From Spirosoma terrae (GTDB lineage Bacteria; Bacteroidota; Bacteroidia; Cytophagales; Spirosomataceae), in NCBI RefSeq assembly GCF_010435915.1, contig NZ_JAAFZH010000016.1, positions 117,484 to 181,483 of the forward strand: a DNA stretch of 64,000 bases, read 5' to 3'. The notes beneath the pieces are model-generated. The model was not told the DNA's origin and did no database searches. It worked only from the letters and a program-made list of their open reading frames with translations. Position numbers and translations under genes: made by a program. This document shows positions 17,161 through 25,803 of this stretch, piece by piece (positions within the stretch are counted from its first letter, which is position 1; each line of letters starts with the position of its first letter).

Positions 17161-17973
17161 TTACCGAAAGTAGGTATTGAAGGATGAGATAGTTTGTTGA
17201 GCGGCCAGATCGGACGTAGGAAATGGGAAAGCTTCGGCCGAAACGTAGCCAGCATAACCGATTTCTTTCAACGCCGTCGCGACCTCAGCCATAGCAATGT
17301 GACCCAGGCCAATGGGGCGTCGGTTGCTATCAGCAAAGTGAACGTGGCCTATAGATGAACCGGTGGAGCGGATACTGTCGGGCAGCGAAGACTCTTCAAT
17401 ATTCATGTGAAACAAATCAGCCAGCAACACGACATGCCGAGTAGCCAATCCATCGATAAAGGCTGCTGCAGTTCTCAAGTCATTGATCAGATTGGTTTCA
17501 TAGCGGTTCAGGGGTTCATAAATCAGGTTTACGCCCTGTGCTTCTGCTTGCTCACCCAATATATCAAGCCCATCGGCCAGCCAACGTAGCGCCTGCTCTT
17601 TTTCTACTCCCGGTGCTACGTTTCCCTGCATGGAACCGATAATAGCCGGTGCACCAAAGTTGGCCCCGAACTGAATCATATCGGCAATAAAGGCAATGGC
17701 TTTCGCCCGAATTTTCGGATCAGGATCGGTTAGTGTTAGCCCCTGAATGACCTTTCCGGCTCCGGTGCCCACTGCTGCGAGTTGCAGCCCCGTTTGTTCG
17801 AGCAGACTAGCCAATCGACTTGGATCGATGGCATCCGCCGAAGCCGTGAACAACTCTACAGCATCGAATCCTAGCACAGCGGCTTTCGTCAGACTGGCTT
17901 CCAAGTCATCCCAGTAAATCCAGGGGCCGGTTTTGATCTGAGGGACCAGGGCAATTGTTACACAGGATTTCAT
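17161..17973 (-). CDS. TIM-barrel sugar isomerase/epimerase family protein
   Basis: A 270-residue AP-endonuclease-2/xylose-isomerase-like TIM barrel, as in hydroxypyruvate isomerases and ketose 3-epimerases. Metal-site candidates are seen in IYEPLNRYE, LLADLFHMNIEE, HVHFADSNRRPIGLGH and the final SAEAF strand. It is cytoplasmic. The ATG overlaps the stop of the dehydrogenase upstream by 4 bp (ATGA), so translation is probably coupled. In this operon it may isomerise or epimerise a deoxysugar acid or ketose. The exact substrate cannot be read from sequence. Confidence 0.85.
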   Translation of the reverse strand: MKSCVTIALVPQIKTGPWIYWDDLEASLTKAAVLGFDAVELFTASADAIDPSRLASLLEQTGLQLAAVGTGAGKVIQGLTLTDPDPKIRAKAIAFIADMIQFGANFGAPAIIGSMQGNVAPGVEKEQALRWLADGLDILGEQAEAQGVNLIYEPLNRYETNLINDLRTAAAFIDGLATRHVVLLADLFHMNIEESSLPDSIRSTGSSIGHVHFADSNRRPIGLGHIAMAEVATALKEIGYAGYVSAEAFPFPTSDLAAQQTISSFNTYFR

Positions 17974-19010
17974 TGTGGAAACTCGTTATCAAGATTAACC
18001 ATGATTTTTGTAATAGGCCCCGGATTCGCCGACCAGTCGGCCAGGGCAGTCCCGGCTTCGGCTAGCGACACTTCCCGGCTGATGACGGCATCGACGGGGA
18101 ATTTTCCGGCTTCCAGGTAGTTGATAACATCAGGAAAATCACCAAGGCAGTTTCGTGAGCCCAGGATTTCGATCTCCTTGCGAACAAACGTACCCGTATT
18201 ATAATCCACCGGCTTTTTAGCGTACCCGATATACACAACGCGACCAGTGTAAGCAACTTCTTCAACGGCGGCACGATACGTTGCCGGATTGCCAACTGCT
18301 TCGATAATCACATCCGGCCCGTCGCCATTCGTGATTGCCTGCAAGGCCTCGTGTAGATCGACGGTGGTGGTATTGATGGTATGAGAAGCCCCAGCGAGTC
18401 TGGCTGTTCGCATTTTAGTATCGTCAATATCAATGGCAATCACCTCCGCGCCCCGATGAACCGCAGCGGCTACGGCTCCCATGCCAACAATGCCACAACC
18501 AATAACGGCCACTTTTTCGCCCGCTACCACACGTCCTCGGTCTATGGCGTGAAAACCTACCGTTAATGGTTCCACCAGAGCTAACTCACGAACGGATAAC
18601 TGAGAGGAAGCATGCAGCTTTTGCCAGGGAACGCTAATGAACTGGGTCATGGCACCCGGTCGGCGCACGCCCATCGTTTTATTATCCTGACAGGCATTCG
18701 GACGACCTTTGCGACAGGAAAGGCAGGTTCCACAATTCAGATACGGGTTTAACGTAACGTGCATTCCGGGCTGAAATTGATCGGGCACCTCGCTGCCAGT
18801 TTCCAGAACGGTAGCCCCCACCTCATGGCCCAATACGTTCGGGTATTCCTGGAGTTCGAACAACCCCCGAAAGCCGTTGAGATCGCCCCCACAAAATCCG
18901 ACCCTGTTGACCCGCAACAAGACATCCTGCGGGCCGGGCACGGGTATATCAATCTCACGTATTTCGGTTTTCCCGGGTTCTACCAATACCAGAGCAGGTT
19001 GTTTATTCAT
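17970..19010 (-). CDS. zinc-dependent alcohol dehydrogenase (MDR family)
   Basis: A 346-residue medium-chain dehydrogenase. The start at 19010 (MNKQPALVLVEPG) overlaps the preceding reductase gene by 8 bp. The catalytic zinc site is seen as GFCGGDLNG and GHEVGATV, the structural zinc cysteines in CGTCLSCRKGRPNAC, and the NAD fold in VIGCGIVGMGAVAAA. It resembles sorbitol, threonine and L-fuconate-type dehydrogenases. Coupling on both sides puts it inside a sugar-oxidation operon, where it would oxidise a secondary hydroxyl of a sugar acid or polyol. Confidence 0.9.
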   Translation of the reverse strand: MNKQPALVLVEPGKTEIREIDIPVPGPQDVLLRVNRVGFCGGDLNGFRGLFELQEYPNVLGHEVGATVLETGSEVPDQFQPGMHVTLNPYLNCGTCLSCRKGRPNACQDNKTMGVRRPGAMTQFISVPWQKLHASSQLSVRELALVEPLTVGFHAIDRGRVVAGEKVAVIGCGIVGMGAVAAAVHRGAEVIAIDIDDTKMRTARLAGASHTINTTTVDLHEALQAITNGDGPDVIIEAVGNPATYRAAVEEVAYTGRVVYIGYAKKPVDYNTGTFVRKEIEILGSRNCLGDFPDVINYLEAGKFPVDAVISREVSLAEAGTALADWSANPGPITKIMVNLDNEFPQ

Positions 19011-19959
19011 GTTGACCGTTCGATTTAGGAATATTGTTTTCTGGCTTTCCTTCAAACCACATCTGATTTTTCACCGGAGAAACCAAGGTCTCAATACGTT
19101 GCAGCAATTCATCGGGAATAGGGATCTGAAGCGCCCGCAGATTTTGTTCGACCTGGCGTTGCTCCGACATCCCAACGATGGTGGTGGCAATTACCGGATG
19201 CTGTACCGCAAAGTTCAGTGCTACGTCGCTCAACGCCAGTCCATATTCACGACAGAGAGCTACCAGTTTTGGCTGGATAGCTTTCACTGCCTGCGGAGAA
19301 CTCTGCCAGGAAGGAACAGGCGCATCTGACAAAATTCGCTGCATCAGTGGAGCGGCATTCATCAGTCCAAACCCCTTCTCCATAGAAAGAGGCACCAATT
19401 CGTCATTGATTTCATCTTCCAGCAGATTATAATGCCCCCAGGATAAAACCGTATCGACATCTACTTGCCGGGCAATCTGCGCCAGATACCGTACTGGCAA
19501 CCCAGAGAAACCGACGTAGCGCGCTTTGCCCATCTCTTTGACTTTCAGTGCCGCAGGAATAGCTTCGGTTAGCACCTGTTGCCGGTCGCCAAACTCAATG
19601 TCGTGTACGGTCAATAGGTCAACATAATCGACCTGCAAGCGCTCCAGCGATTCATCGATGCTTCGCAGAACCCGCTCGTAGGAAAAATCAAATACACCGT
19701 TGCCATACCGGCAGCACTTTGTGGCCAGAAGAATGGAATTACGTTTGTTTTTCAGCGCTTTACCCAACCTAGTCTCGGCCAGTGTATCGCCGTAAAAAGG
19801 GGCTACATCAAAGAAGTTAATGCCGTGGTCGATGGCGGTATGAACGGCTCGTGTACTCTCGGTTTCCGTAACGTTATTGAACACATTCCCTAGGGGCGAT
19901 GCGCCAAAGCTCAGGCTCGATACGGTTAAGTTGGTATTTCCAAGTTGGCGATACTGCAT
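19003..19959 (-). CDS. aldo/keto reductase (aldose 1-dehydrogenase-like)
   Basis: A 318-residue AKR TIM barrel. The start MQYRQLGNTNLTVSSLSFG is typical. Catalytic-type residues are in DVAPFYG (Asp and Tyr), LLATKCCRYG (Lys) and LLTVHDIEFG (His). The spacing and the VHDIEFG phrase match the D-threo-aldose 1-dehydrogenase / L-fucose and L-galactose dehydrogenase group, which oxidises sugars to lactones. It is the first gene of the four-gene operon, so L-fucose or a related sugar is the likely input. The stop lies 8 bp inside the following gene. Confidence 0.88.
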   Translation of the reverse strand: MQYRQLGNTNLTVSSLSFGASPLGNVFNNVTETESTRAVHTAIDHGINFFDVAPFYGDTLAETRLGKALKNKRNSILLATKCCRYGNGVFDFSYERVLRSIDESLERLQVDYVDLLTVHDIEFGDRQQVLTEAIPAALKVKEMGKARYVGFSGLPVRYLAQIARQVDVDTVLSWGHYNLLEDEINDELVPLSMEKGFGLMNAAPLMQRILSDAPVPSWQSSPQAVKAIQPKLVALCREYGLALSDVALNFAVQHPVIATTIVGMSEQRQVEQNLRALQIPIPDELLQRIETLVSPVKNQMWFEGKPENNIPKSNGQHE

Positions 19960-20282
19960 TGATTATATGTTGTAGACAATATCCATAGTGGTAGCCAGCC
20001 TACTACGTAGCAATCGTAAACATGCCACACTGACTACCAGACATACTGATAGCAAATGCCCTCAACGCGCATTTCTACTAATCGGAATTCTCTTTTCAGC
20101 TTTTAGTTTATGATCCACTTGGCCAAAATTAGAATGCGTAGCTTATTGAATACCTCCTTTGATTGATGTAAAAGATTAGCGTTCACAACTATGTATGAAA
20201 GGGGCAAGTTGAGCAAAAAACAATTACGAAATGCTCTTTTTATACGTTGGAATGTCTGACTAAATTGTAGTATGTTTAGTTG
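19960..20282. other. divergent intergenic spacer
   Basis: This spacer separates the sugar operon from the hypothetical gene at 20283. On the minus strand 20131-20124 reads TAATTTTG, a match to the -7 consensus TAnnTTTG, 165 bp before the reductase start; no -33 partner was seen. No operator-like repeat was found. Confidence 0.4.
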
Positions 20283-20666
20283 ATGAATCGACGCCTTACC
20301 CCTAACGATCTTGATACGTCGCCCTACAAAGAATTAGTTGAATCGCTTGTCTGCCAGTGGCTAGATACCGACCTACCGGCCCAGGGCTTGACCAATACCG
20401 ACTTTATAACAACGATCCGAATCCTGTTGCTGACCACGCAAAATCCAGATCATACAGCTGTCATTGTTAGTGCGGTTCTTGATCAGGCAATACATCTTCA
20501 GAAAACATCAGACTGGGTTGACCAGGAAATAAAATTTGAAGGCATGGTTCATGGAGCCGATCGGGTAGACTTCCTGAAATTTGAGCTTAGCCAGGCCGCT
20601 ACGCTGGATGATTCTTTGCTTGATAGCTACAACGAACGAATAAATCGTTTTACCGGTAAGGATTGA
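20283..20666 (+). CDS. hypothetical protein
   Basis: A 127-residue soluble, mostly helical and acidic protein. The ATG at 20283 directly follows an in-frame GTG; the ATG is preferred. It begins MNRRLTPNDLDTSPYKELV and has no signal peptide, membrane segment, cysteine cluster or recognised motif. It is a single gene followed by a terminator hairpin at 20728. No family is recognised. Its clean frame and codon use like its neighbours support a real gene. Confidence 0.65.
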   Translation: MNRRLTPNDLDTSPYKELVESLVCQWLDTDLPAQGLTNTDFITTIRILLLTTQNPDHTAVIVSAVLDQAIHLQKTSDWVDQEIKFEGMVHGADRVDFLKFELSQAATLDDSLLDSYNERINRFTGKD

Positions 20667-20727
20667 AAAAATTCACTAGCTCAATACGTAGCGTACTAAC
20701 GTGTAGCGAGCCCGACCGAATACATAC

Positions 20728-20761
20728 AAAAAAGCCCCAATGATAGTTATTAGGGCTTTTT
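20728..20761 (+). terminator. rho-independent terminator
   Basis: Arms AAAAAAGCCC and GGGCTTTTT around a 15-base AT-rich loop, with a T run. It lies 62 bp after the hypothetical gene at 20283-20666 and could act in both directions. Confidence 0.75.
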
Positions 20762-20885
20762 ACGTTTATTGATTTATAAACGTGGGTTCGGCGCATTTAT
20801 TGTGTATACTGAAACGCATACCGTCCTATTTTTCACTTTTTTTACGGCTTTTGATTAGCCTGCCAGTTATTCGATTAGGAATAGG

Positions 20886-21098
20886 CTACGTTTTGTTGCC
20901 CGTCTTTGTCTGCTTAGTCTTCGATTCCAGCATTTCATCTGTAATCTGTGCACCAAATTCGCGCTGTAGTCTACCCAATTCTTTGTCCGATCGGGCATCA
21001 CTCTGATCTGGGTTGCGAATAACACCAGGCTGTAACTGGTGCTTCTTTTCGAGATTACCAATCTGAATATCTGATCGGTCTTTCCTTGTCTTGCTCAT
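20886..21098 (-). CDS. small charged hypothetical protein
   Basis: A 70-residue highly charged protein that starts MSKTRKDRSDIQIGNLEKK and ends in a Lys/Thr-rich tail. The start at 21098 is preferred to the longer frame up to 21194 because the extra part reads as random sequence. It has no hydrophobic segment and may be partly disordered. The EFGAQITDEMLES part can form a helix. No family is named. A nucleic-acid-binding or ribosome-associated role would fit the charge, but nothing shows it. Confidence 0.55.
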   Translation of the reverse strand: MSKTRKDRSDIQIGNLEKKHQLQPGVIRNPDQSDARSDKELGRLQREFGAQITDEMLESKTKQTKTGNKT

Positions 21099-21303
21099 AG
21101 TTTTAAATAGGGTTGAGTAGTAACTTACTGTGTATAAGCAACTGGAAAGACATTTGTTTCTTCTCCCTGGGAAAAGCATGCAAATGGATACCACGGATCT
21201 TACGTACTACCTTCAATGGCTAGACGAATCACTTCCCGTTATGAAAGAGGTCTATAAAAAAAGGTCGCAATCAGCTCAATACGAACAAATTGCGACCTTA
21301 ACT

Positions 21304-21390
21304 TGGTACCGGGAGCCGGACTCGAACCGGCATGTCCTTGCAGACAATGGTGTTTGAGACCATCGCGTCTACCGATTCCGCCATCCCGGC
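21304..21390 (-). tRNA. tRNA-Leu (anticodon CAA)
   Basis: On the minus strand the sequence starts GCCGGGATGGCGGAA and ends with an encoded CCA. The anticodon stem ATGGT/ACCAT closes the loop CTCAAAC, giving anticodon CAA. A long variable arm and the T-arm GGTTCGAGTCC are present, as in class II leucine tRNAs. Length is 87 bases including CCA. Confidence 0.93.
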
Positions 21391-21518
21391 GACTGAACCG
21401 TCTCTGTTTCCAGAGCTGCGTTTGTCAAACGTGGGTGCAAAAGTAGTCAGAAAGCCCAAATAGCAAAACAAGCAGGCAACTTTTTTTACTGTTTTTTTGT
21501 AACCCGCTGATCTATCGC

Positions 21519-22757
21519 TTATTCATACCGTAACGCTTCGATGGGATCAAGTTTTGACGCTCGCACGGCCGGGTAAATACCGGCAAATAAGCCAACAGTA
21601 ACACAAACAACGATACCAACCAACATCCAGAGCCAGGGAACAATGAATGTACCAGTCCCTCCGCTAACTACGCTGGCAATAATATTTCCTACTCCAAGCC
21701 CTAGTATGATACCTCCTACTCCGCCCAGAATACAGATCACAATGGCTTCGATTAAAAACTGTTCACGGATACGTTTGGGCGTAGCACCAAGCGATTTACG
21801 AATGCCTATTTCCCGCGTACGTTCGGTAACTGACACCAGCATGATATTGAGCAACGCAATCGAGGCTCCCAACAAGGTAATAAAGCCAATTCCAAAGCCC
21901 CCCATCCGTAAATAACCCGTTATTTCGTCGGTCTGCCTGGCCAGATCATCAGCCCGTTCGACATCAAAGGAATCACGCTGCCCTAATCGATCCTGTCGGA
22001 TTTGCCGCATAACTCCTCTAGCCTCGCCGATTACTTCGTCCTGATCCGTGACGGTCGGCACCGAGGCTGTTATATTGAACGTCTGTCGCTGCGATCCCGC
22101 AAATGTTCGGGCGTTGTCTAGTGGAATCAGCACAACCCGATCCTCTCCCCCACCCGTCAGCCCGCCTTTCTTGGCCAGAACACCAATTATTTTAAACTGC
22201 TTACCGGCCACCCGTATAACCTGATTTACCGGATTCAGCTTTTTTTCAAATAGCACATTGGCGATTTCGCTACCAATAATCGCTACGTTGAGCGCGTATT
22301 GCAGGTCGTTATCCGTAAAGTTTCGCCCTTGTTGAATAGTAAATCCTTTTACGGGAATATAAGCAGCATCTCCTCCTATCAACTCTACGTTGGGGTTGGT
22401 TTTTTTTGAACCGAATTTTGCCTGAGCTGCCCCAACGGCAACGGTCGATACCGTAATGGTTGCCCCATAGGGAAAACGCTCTTTAAACTGAACAGCATCC
22501 TGGTATTTAATGGGCTCGTCTTTCTTTTCAACGCGTCCTCCCCGGCGAAACGCATCTTCACGGGCCACAATGCTGAACGTATTAGCGCCTAATCCGGCAA
22601 AACTGCTGGCAACCGAACTTTGAATACCGTCAATGGCCGTCAGGATACCAACCAGCGACGTAATACCGATAGCAATAATGAGCGAAGTCAGTATGGTGCG
22701 CAGGCGATTCCCGGCAATTGACTGTAACCCCTCCCGGATGTTTTCAATTAAGTTCAT
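21519..22757 (-). CDS. ABC transporter permease, MacB/FtsX type
   Basis: A 412-residue inner-membrane protein. A first membrane segment (about 20-43) is followed by a large periplasmic MacB-type core domain (about 45-280), then three membrane segments in the FtsX domain (around 285-310, 335-360, 375-400). The segments RLRTILTSLIIAIGI and TREIGIRKSLGATPKRI are diagnostic. It would couple to a cytoplasmic MacB-like ATPase, which is not encoded here, to drive export or lipoprotein or antibiotic efflux. It is a single gene, divergent from the gene at 22918. Confidence 0.92.
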   Translation of the reverse strand: MNLIENIREGLQSIAGNRLRTILTSLIIAIGITSLVGILTAIDGIQSSVASSFAGLGANTFSIVAREDAFRRGGRVEKKDEPIKYQDAVQFKERFPYGATITVSTVAVGAAQAKFGSKKTNPNVELIGGDAAYIPVKGFTIQQGRNFTDNDLQYALNVAIIGSEIANVLFEKKLNPVNQVIRVAGKQFKIIGVLAKKGGLTGGGEDRVVLIPLDNARTFAGSQRQTFNITASVPTVTDQDEVIGEARGVMRQIRQDRLGQRDSFDVERADDLARQTDEITGYLRMGGFGIGFITLLGASIALLNIMLVSVTERTREIGIRKSLGATPKRIREQFLIEAIVICILGGVGGIILGLGVGNIIASVVSGGTGTFIVPWLWMLVGIVVCVTVGLFAGIYPAVRASKLDPIEALRYE

Positions 22758-22917
22758 CGTTTACAAAGAGAAAGAATGCCAGGCCAAACGAATGATTCCT
22801 AGAGCCGTAGGACTCTGTATGCTTACGCACGCAATCACTCCCAATAAATTCCTGCACAAAATTTGCTTATCTTTCGTTATTACAAAACTACCAATAGCAT
22901 TCATAACGGAGAAACCA

Positions 22918-24180
22918 ATGAAACGGCTGCTGTTACCGCTTATACTTTTTCTGACTCTAACAGGCCAGGTCTGGGCCTCTAAAATTCTGATTCCAATGGA
23001 TGATGCCCAGAAGAATCATTTAAAAGCGTACGGCATCGCTTATTGGGTTCTCAAGACGCATGATACGGAAATCGACTGGCTTTTAAACTACCGGGGCGGT
23101 TCCTTTATGATGCCTCAGAGCCAGGCATTCATCAATGAAATGGTCATCAGAGGGGTTAGTTATGAAGTTATTTCAGATGCACAATCAGCTCAGATCTTAT
23201 CAGAGATAGCAGCCGCCGACGCCAATATGGATGCGGTAAAACTCCAGAAGCCTCCCAAAGTGGCAGTCTATTCTCCTAAGACTAAGCAGCCCTGGGACGA
23301 TGCCGTAACGATGGTAATGTCGTACGCTGAAATACCCTACGACGTAGTGTTCGACGATGAGGTGATGAGCGGCAAACTTCCTGAATATGACTGGCTTCAT
23401 TTGCACCATGAAGACTTTACGGGCCAGTACGGCAAGTTTTTTCACTTTAAGGATCAGCCCTGGTACATTGCTCAAAAGCAGGAAGCCGAAAGTATTGCCC
23501 GTAAGTATGGTTTTAACAAGGTACCTAAATTAAAGTTGGCCGTAACGCAAAAAATTCGGGAATTTGTTCTTGGTGGTGGTTATCTGTTCGCTATGTGTAA
23601 TGCCACCGATACGTATGACATCGCCCTGGCAGCTCAAAACACTGATATTGTTGATGCCTTTTACGATGGCGACCCGGCCGACCAGGGAGCCAACAATAAA
23701 CTGGATTATAGCCAGACGTTTGCTTTCCGCAACTTTCAGGTATATACGAATCCCTACCTGATCGAGTTTTCGAATATCGACAACCAGCCCGAAGAGCGGG
23801 GCCTTAGCGAGCATAACGACTATTTTACGTTGTTCCAGTTCTCCGCTAAATACGACCCAATTCCCACTATGCTGACCCAGAACCACCAGAATGTCATCAA
23901 AGGATTTATGGGCCAGACAACCGCTTTCAAGAAAAACCTCATTAAGCCGGAAGTAGTGATCATGGCAGAGAATCGTTCGGTAGGGGAAGCCCGTTATATT
24001 CATAGTCCCTATGGACGGGGTTTCTTTACATTCTACGGTGGCCACGACCCAGAAGACTACCGCCACGAAATTGGCGAAGAGCCAACAGACCTCAATTTAC
24101 ACCCCAACTCGGCTGGGTATCGGCTGATTCTCAACAATATTCTATTCCCGGCAGCCAAAAAGAAAAAGCAAAAAACCTAG
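22918..24180 (+). CDS. conserved exported protein, ThuA/GATase-like
   Basis: A 420-residue protein with a signal peptide (about 1-20) and a mature start KILIPMDDAQKNHLKAYG. The ATG at 22918 is preferred to a long upstream extension of the frame. The body has a glutamine-amidotransferase-like feel (VAVYSPKTKQPWDDA, HLHHEDFTGQYG, VLGGGYLFAMCNATD, YGGHDPEDYRH). Homologues in Bacteroidota are often labelled asparagine synthetase B, but no synthetase or N-terminal nucleophile motif is visible, so that name is misleading. It may act on a periplasmic peptide or glycan. It is probably co-transcribed with the small membrane protein 29 bp downstream. Confidence 0.8.
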   Translation: MKRLLLPLILFLTLTGQVWASKILIPMDDAQKNHLKAYGIAYWVLKTHDTEIDWLLNYRGGSFMMPQSQAFINEMVIRGVSYEVISDAQSAQILSEIAAADANMDAVKLQKPPKVAVYSPKTKQPWDDAVTMVMSYAEIPYDVVFDDEVMSGKLPEYDWLHLHHEDFTGQYGKFFHFKDQPWYIAQKQEAESIARKYGFNKVPKLKLAVTQKIREFVLGGGYLFAMCNATDTYDIALAAQNTDIVDAFYDGDPADQGANNKLDYSQTFAFRNFQVYTNPYLIEFSNIDNQPEERGLSEHNDYFTLFQFSAKYDPIPTMLTQNHQNVIKGFMGQTTAFKKNLIKPEVVIMAENRSVGEARYIHSPYGRGFFTFYGGHDPEDYRHEIGEEPTDLNLHPNSAGYRLILNNILFPAAKKKKQKT

Positions 24181-24209
24181 GCAATCTATCACATCAAAGC
24201 GACGCTATC

Positions 24210-24665
24210 ATGACCTCGTTTTCGGAACGACAACACTTTCGGCAATGGTGGCTTTGGGGTATTCTAGGCCTTAGCGTAGCGTTTTGCCTAGGTAGTATAT
24301 GGCAGAGATCAACACCTATGAAGCCCGGAGACTGGTTTGGTCTGTCTCTGTTAACGTCAATCATTATACTGATTTACATCTGGCGGTTAGATACCCGGAT
24401 TGACGTCCAGGGTATCCATTATCGTGTTTTCCCTATATTTTCCTGGCGGACGATTCCGTGGCGTTTAGTCAAATCCGCTACGTTAACCAGGTATTCGTTT
24501 GTTGGGTACGGTATTCGTATTGGCTGGGAAGGGTGGGTCTATAATATTGCCGGAAACAGAGGACTACGTATCGAACGTAGTCATAAAAACGTTATCATTA
24601 TTGGTACGCAGCAACCTGATGAGCTTCAGACCTGGCTCGATCAGCACCTCGCAATCAGTAGCTAA
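24210..24665 (+). CDS. small membrane protein with PH-like domain
   Basis: A 151-residue protein with two membrane segments (about 13-28, WWLWGILGLSVAFCL, and 41-58, WFGLSLLTSIIILIYIW), followed by a short beta-rich domain (IDVQGIHYRVFPIFSWRTIPW and RIERSHKNVIIIGT), as in bacterial PH-like DUF membrane proteins. The last 11 bases overlap the end of the convergent nuclease gene, so the two transcripts overlap. Function is unknown. It lies 29 bp after the ThuA-like gene. Confidence 0.7.
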   Translation: MTSFSERQHFRQWWLWGILGLSVAFCLGSIWQRSTPMKPGDWFGLSLLTSIIILIYIWRLDTRIDVQGIHYRVFPIFSWRTIPWRLVKSATLTRYSFVGYGIRIGWEGWVYNIAGNRGLRIERSHKNVIIIGTQQPDELQTWLDQHLAISS

Positions 24666-25707
24666 ACCATTCGTCAACCATCTCTCCACGGCCCTTACTT
24701 TCCAGTTTCCGCTCCAGATCGTCGGGGATTTTGGGAAAGAAATCCAGGCCCGTCAGTTGTTCAATCTGGTCAACAGGCACCACGAATTGCTTTAACGAAT
24801 TCGTAGAGGGTTCGTTTTCCAGCAAAAAGCCAATCATTCGAATATCGGGCTTATTACAATACAAAATAACCTTGTAGAATTTTTCAGGCACGCTCACCTC
24901 ATTGCTACGTCCAATCGTCGATAGGCCCGGCTTGAGCACAGGTCCCGTTATTACGTATAAGCCATTATCCCGAACCGCCCAGGTACGTACCAGTTCTTCG
25001 AGCTCTTTCCAGATTCCCCGGTTAAACTGGGGAGCCTGTGGCGTAATATTGCTCATCAGGAATGTTTCTTTCATCATTCGTTGAGAATATTTGAAATCAC
25101 CAGCCGGGGCCAGGTGCCCTCGGTCATAGCCCGAACGCGTATAGTCGGATGGTAATGCCGTTCCGGTCGAAACGGCCGGATCGGGTTGAAACTGCTCATA
25201 CTTCCGATCCGCATCGCCGGTAGTTTCGTAATCAAGCAACGGATAAGCTACCCATTCGGCATCTTTGTACTCGTCCCGATAACTAAGCGTGTAGCCTTCA
25301 TGCCGAATAAGCTCCCCGGCATTTCTCGACACCGGCAATAAAAAATCGACCTGTTTTTCAAAATCAAACCGCTCATTCTTTGGCGAGCTTTTCGGCGCAG
25401 TACGGTCACGTTTTGTATCGCTGGCTTCGCTTTCGTCCGATGAGGCAGTTCCTTCATCCGTTGCTACGTCTTCGCGCGGCTCCGGTGCTTTGTAGGGATT
25501 AGTCTCTTCCCGATCGGGCTGCGACCGGCCGATTCCAATTATTTCCCGAATATCATTCCAGAACGCAACAACCGGTTTTGTTTTGCCGCCATAATGCAGG
25601 AACAGGCCAATCAGAAAGAAAATAAACAGCAACACCAGTGTGTTGCCCCGCAGCCGGAATCCGCGACGCGCATATTTTTTGGTCGAAAAACGAGGTTTAA
25701 AAAACAT
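24655..25707 (-). CDS. membrane-anchored DNA/RNA non-specific endonuclease
   Basis: A 350-residue protein of the NUC1/DNA-RNA non-specific endonuclease family. A basic start is followed by one membrane segment (about 25-43, TLVLLFIFFLIGLFLHYGG), then a charged linker rich in Asp/Glu/Lys, then the nuclease domain. The active-site phrase YDRGHLAPAGDF (DRGH near residues 195-198) and the MSNITPQAPQFNRGIW segment with the metal-binding Asn are intact. The catalytic domain should lie in the periplasm, where it may digest incoming nucleic acid. Its 3' end overlaps the gene on the other strand. Confidence 0.92.
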   Translation of the reverse strand: MFFKPRFSTKKYARRGFRLRGNTLVLLFIFFLIGLFLHYGGKTKPVVAFWNDIREIIGIGRSQPDREETNPYKAPEPREDVATDEGTASSDESEASDTKRDRTAPKSSPKNERFDFEKQVDFLLPVSRNAGELIRHEGYTLSYRDEYKDAEWVAYPLLDYETTGDADRKYEQFQPDPAVSTGTALPSDYTRSGYDRGHLAPAGDFKYSQRMMKETFLMSNITPQAPQFNRGIWKELEELVRTWAVRDNGLYVITGPVLKPGLSTIGRSNEVSVPEKFYKVILYCNKPDIRMIGFLLENEPSTNSLKQFVVPVDQIEQLTGLDFFPKIPDDLERKLESKGRGEMVDEWFSY

Positions 25708-25803
25708 AAGCGTAAATCTACACTGTTTTTATTTTACTGAACGATCTATCGATACAGACCTTTCTTACACGAACCACAAACGGCAAAGCACTGTTGGAGA
25801 ATC

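Noticed and set aside
23530..24066. Minus-strand frame of 178 codons
   Set aside because: It is antisense to the ThuA-like gene, which has a clean signal peptide and family phrases.
22918..24180. Asparagine synthetase B
   Set aside because: No N-terminal nucleophile, ATP pyrophosphatase motif or synthetase length is present, and the protein is exported.
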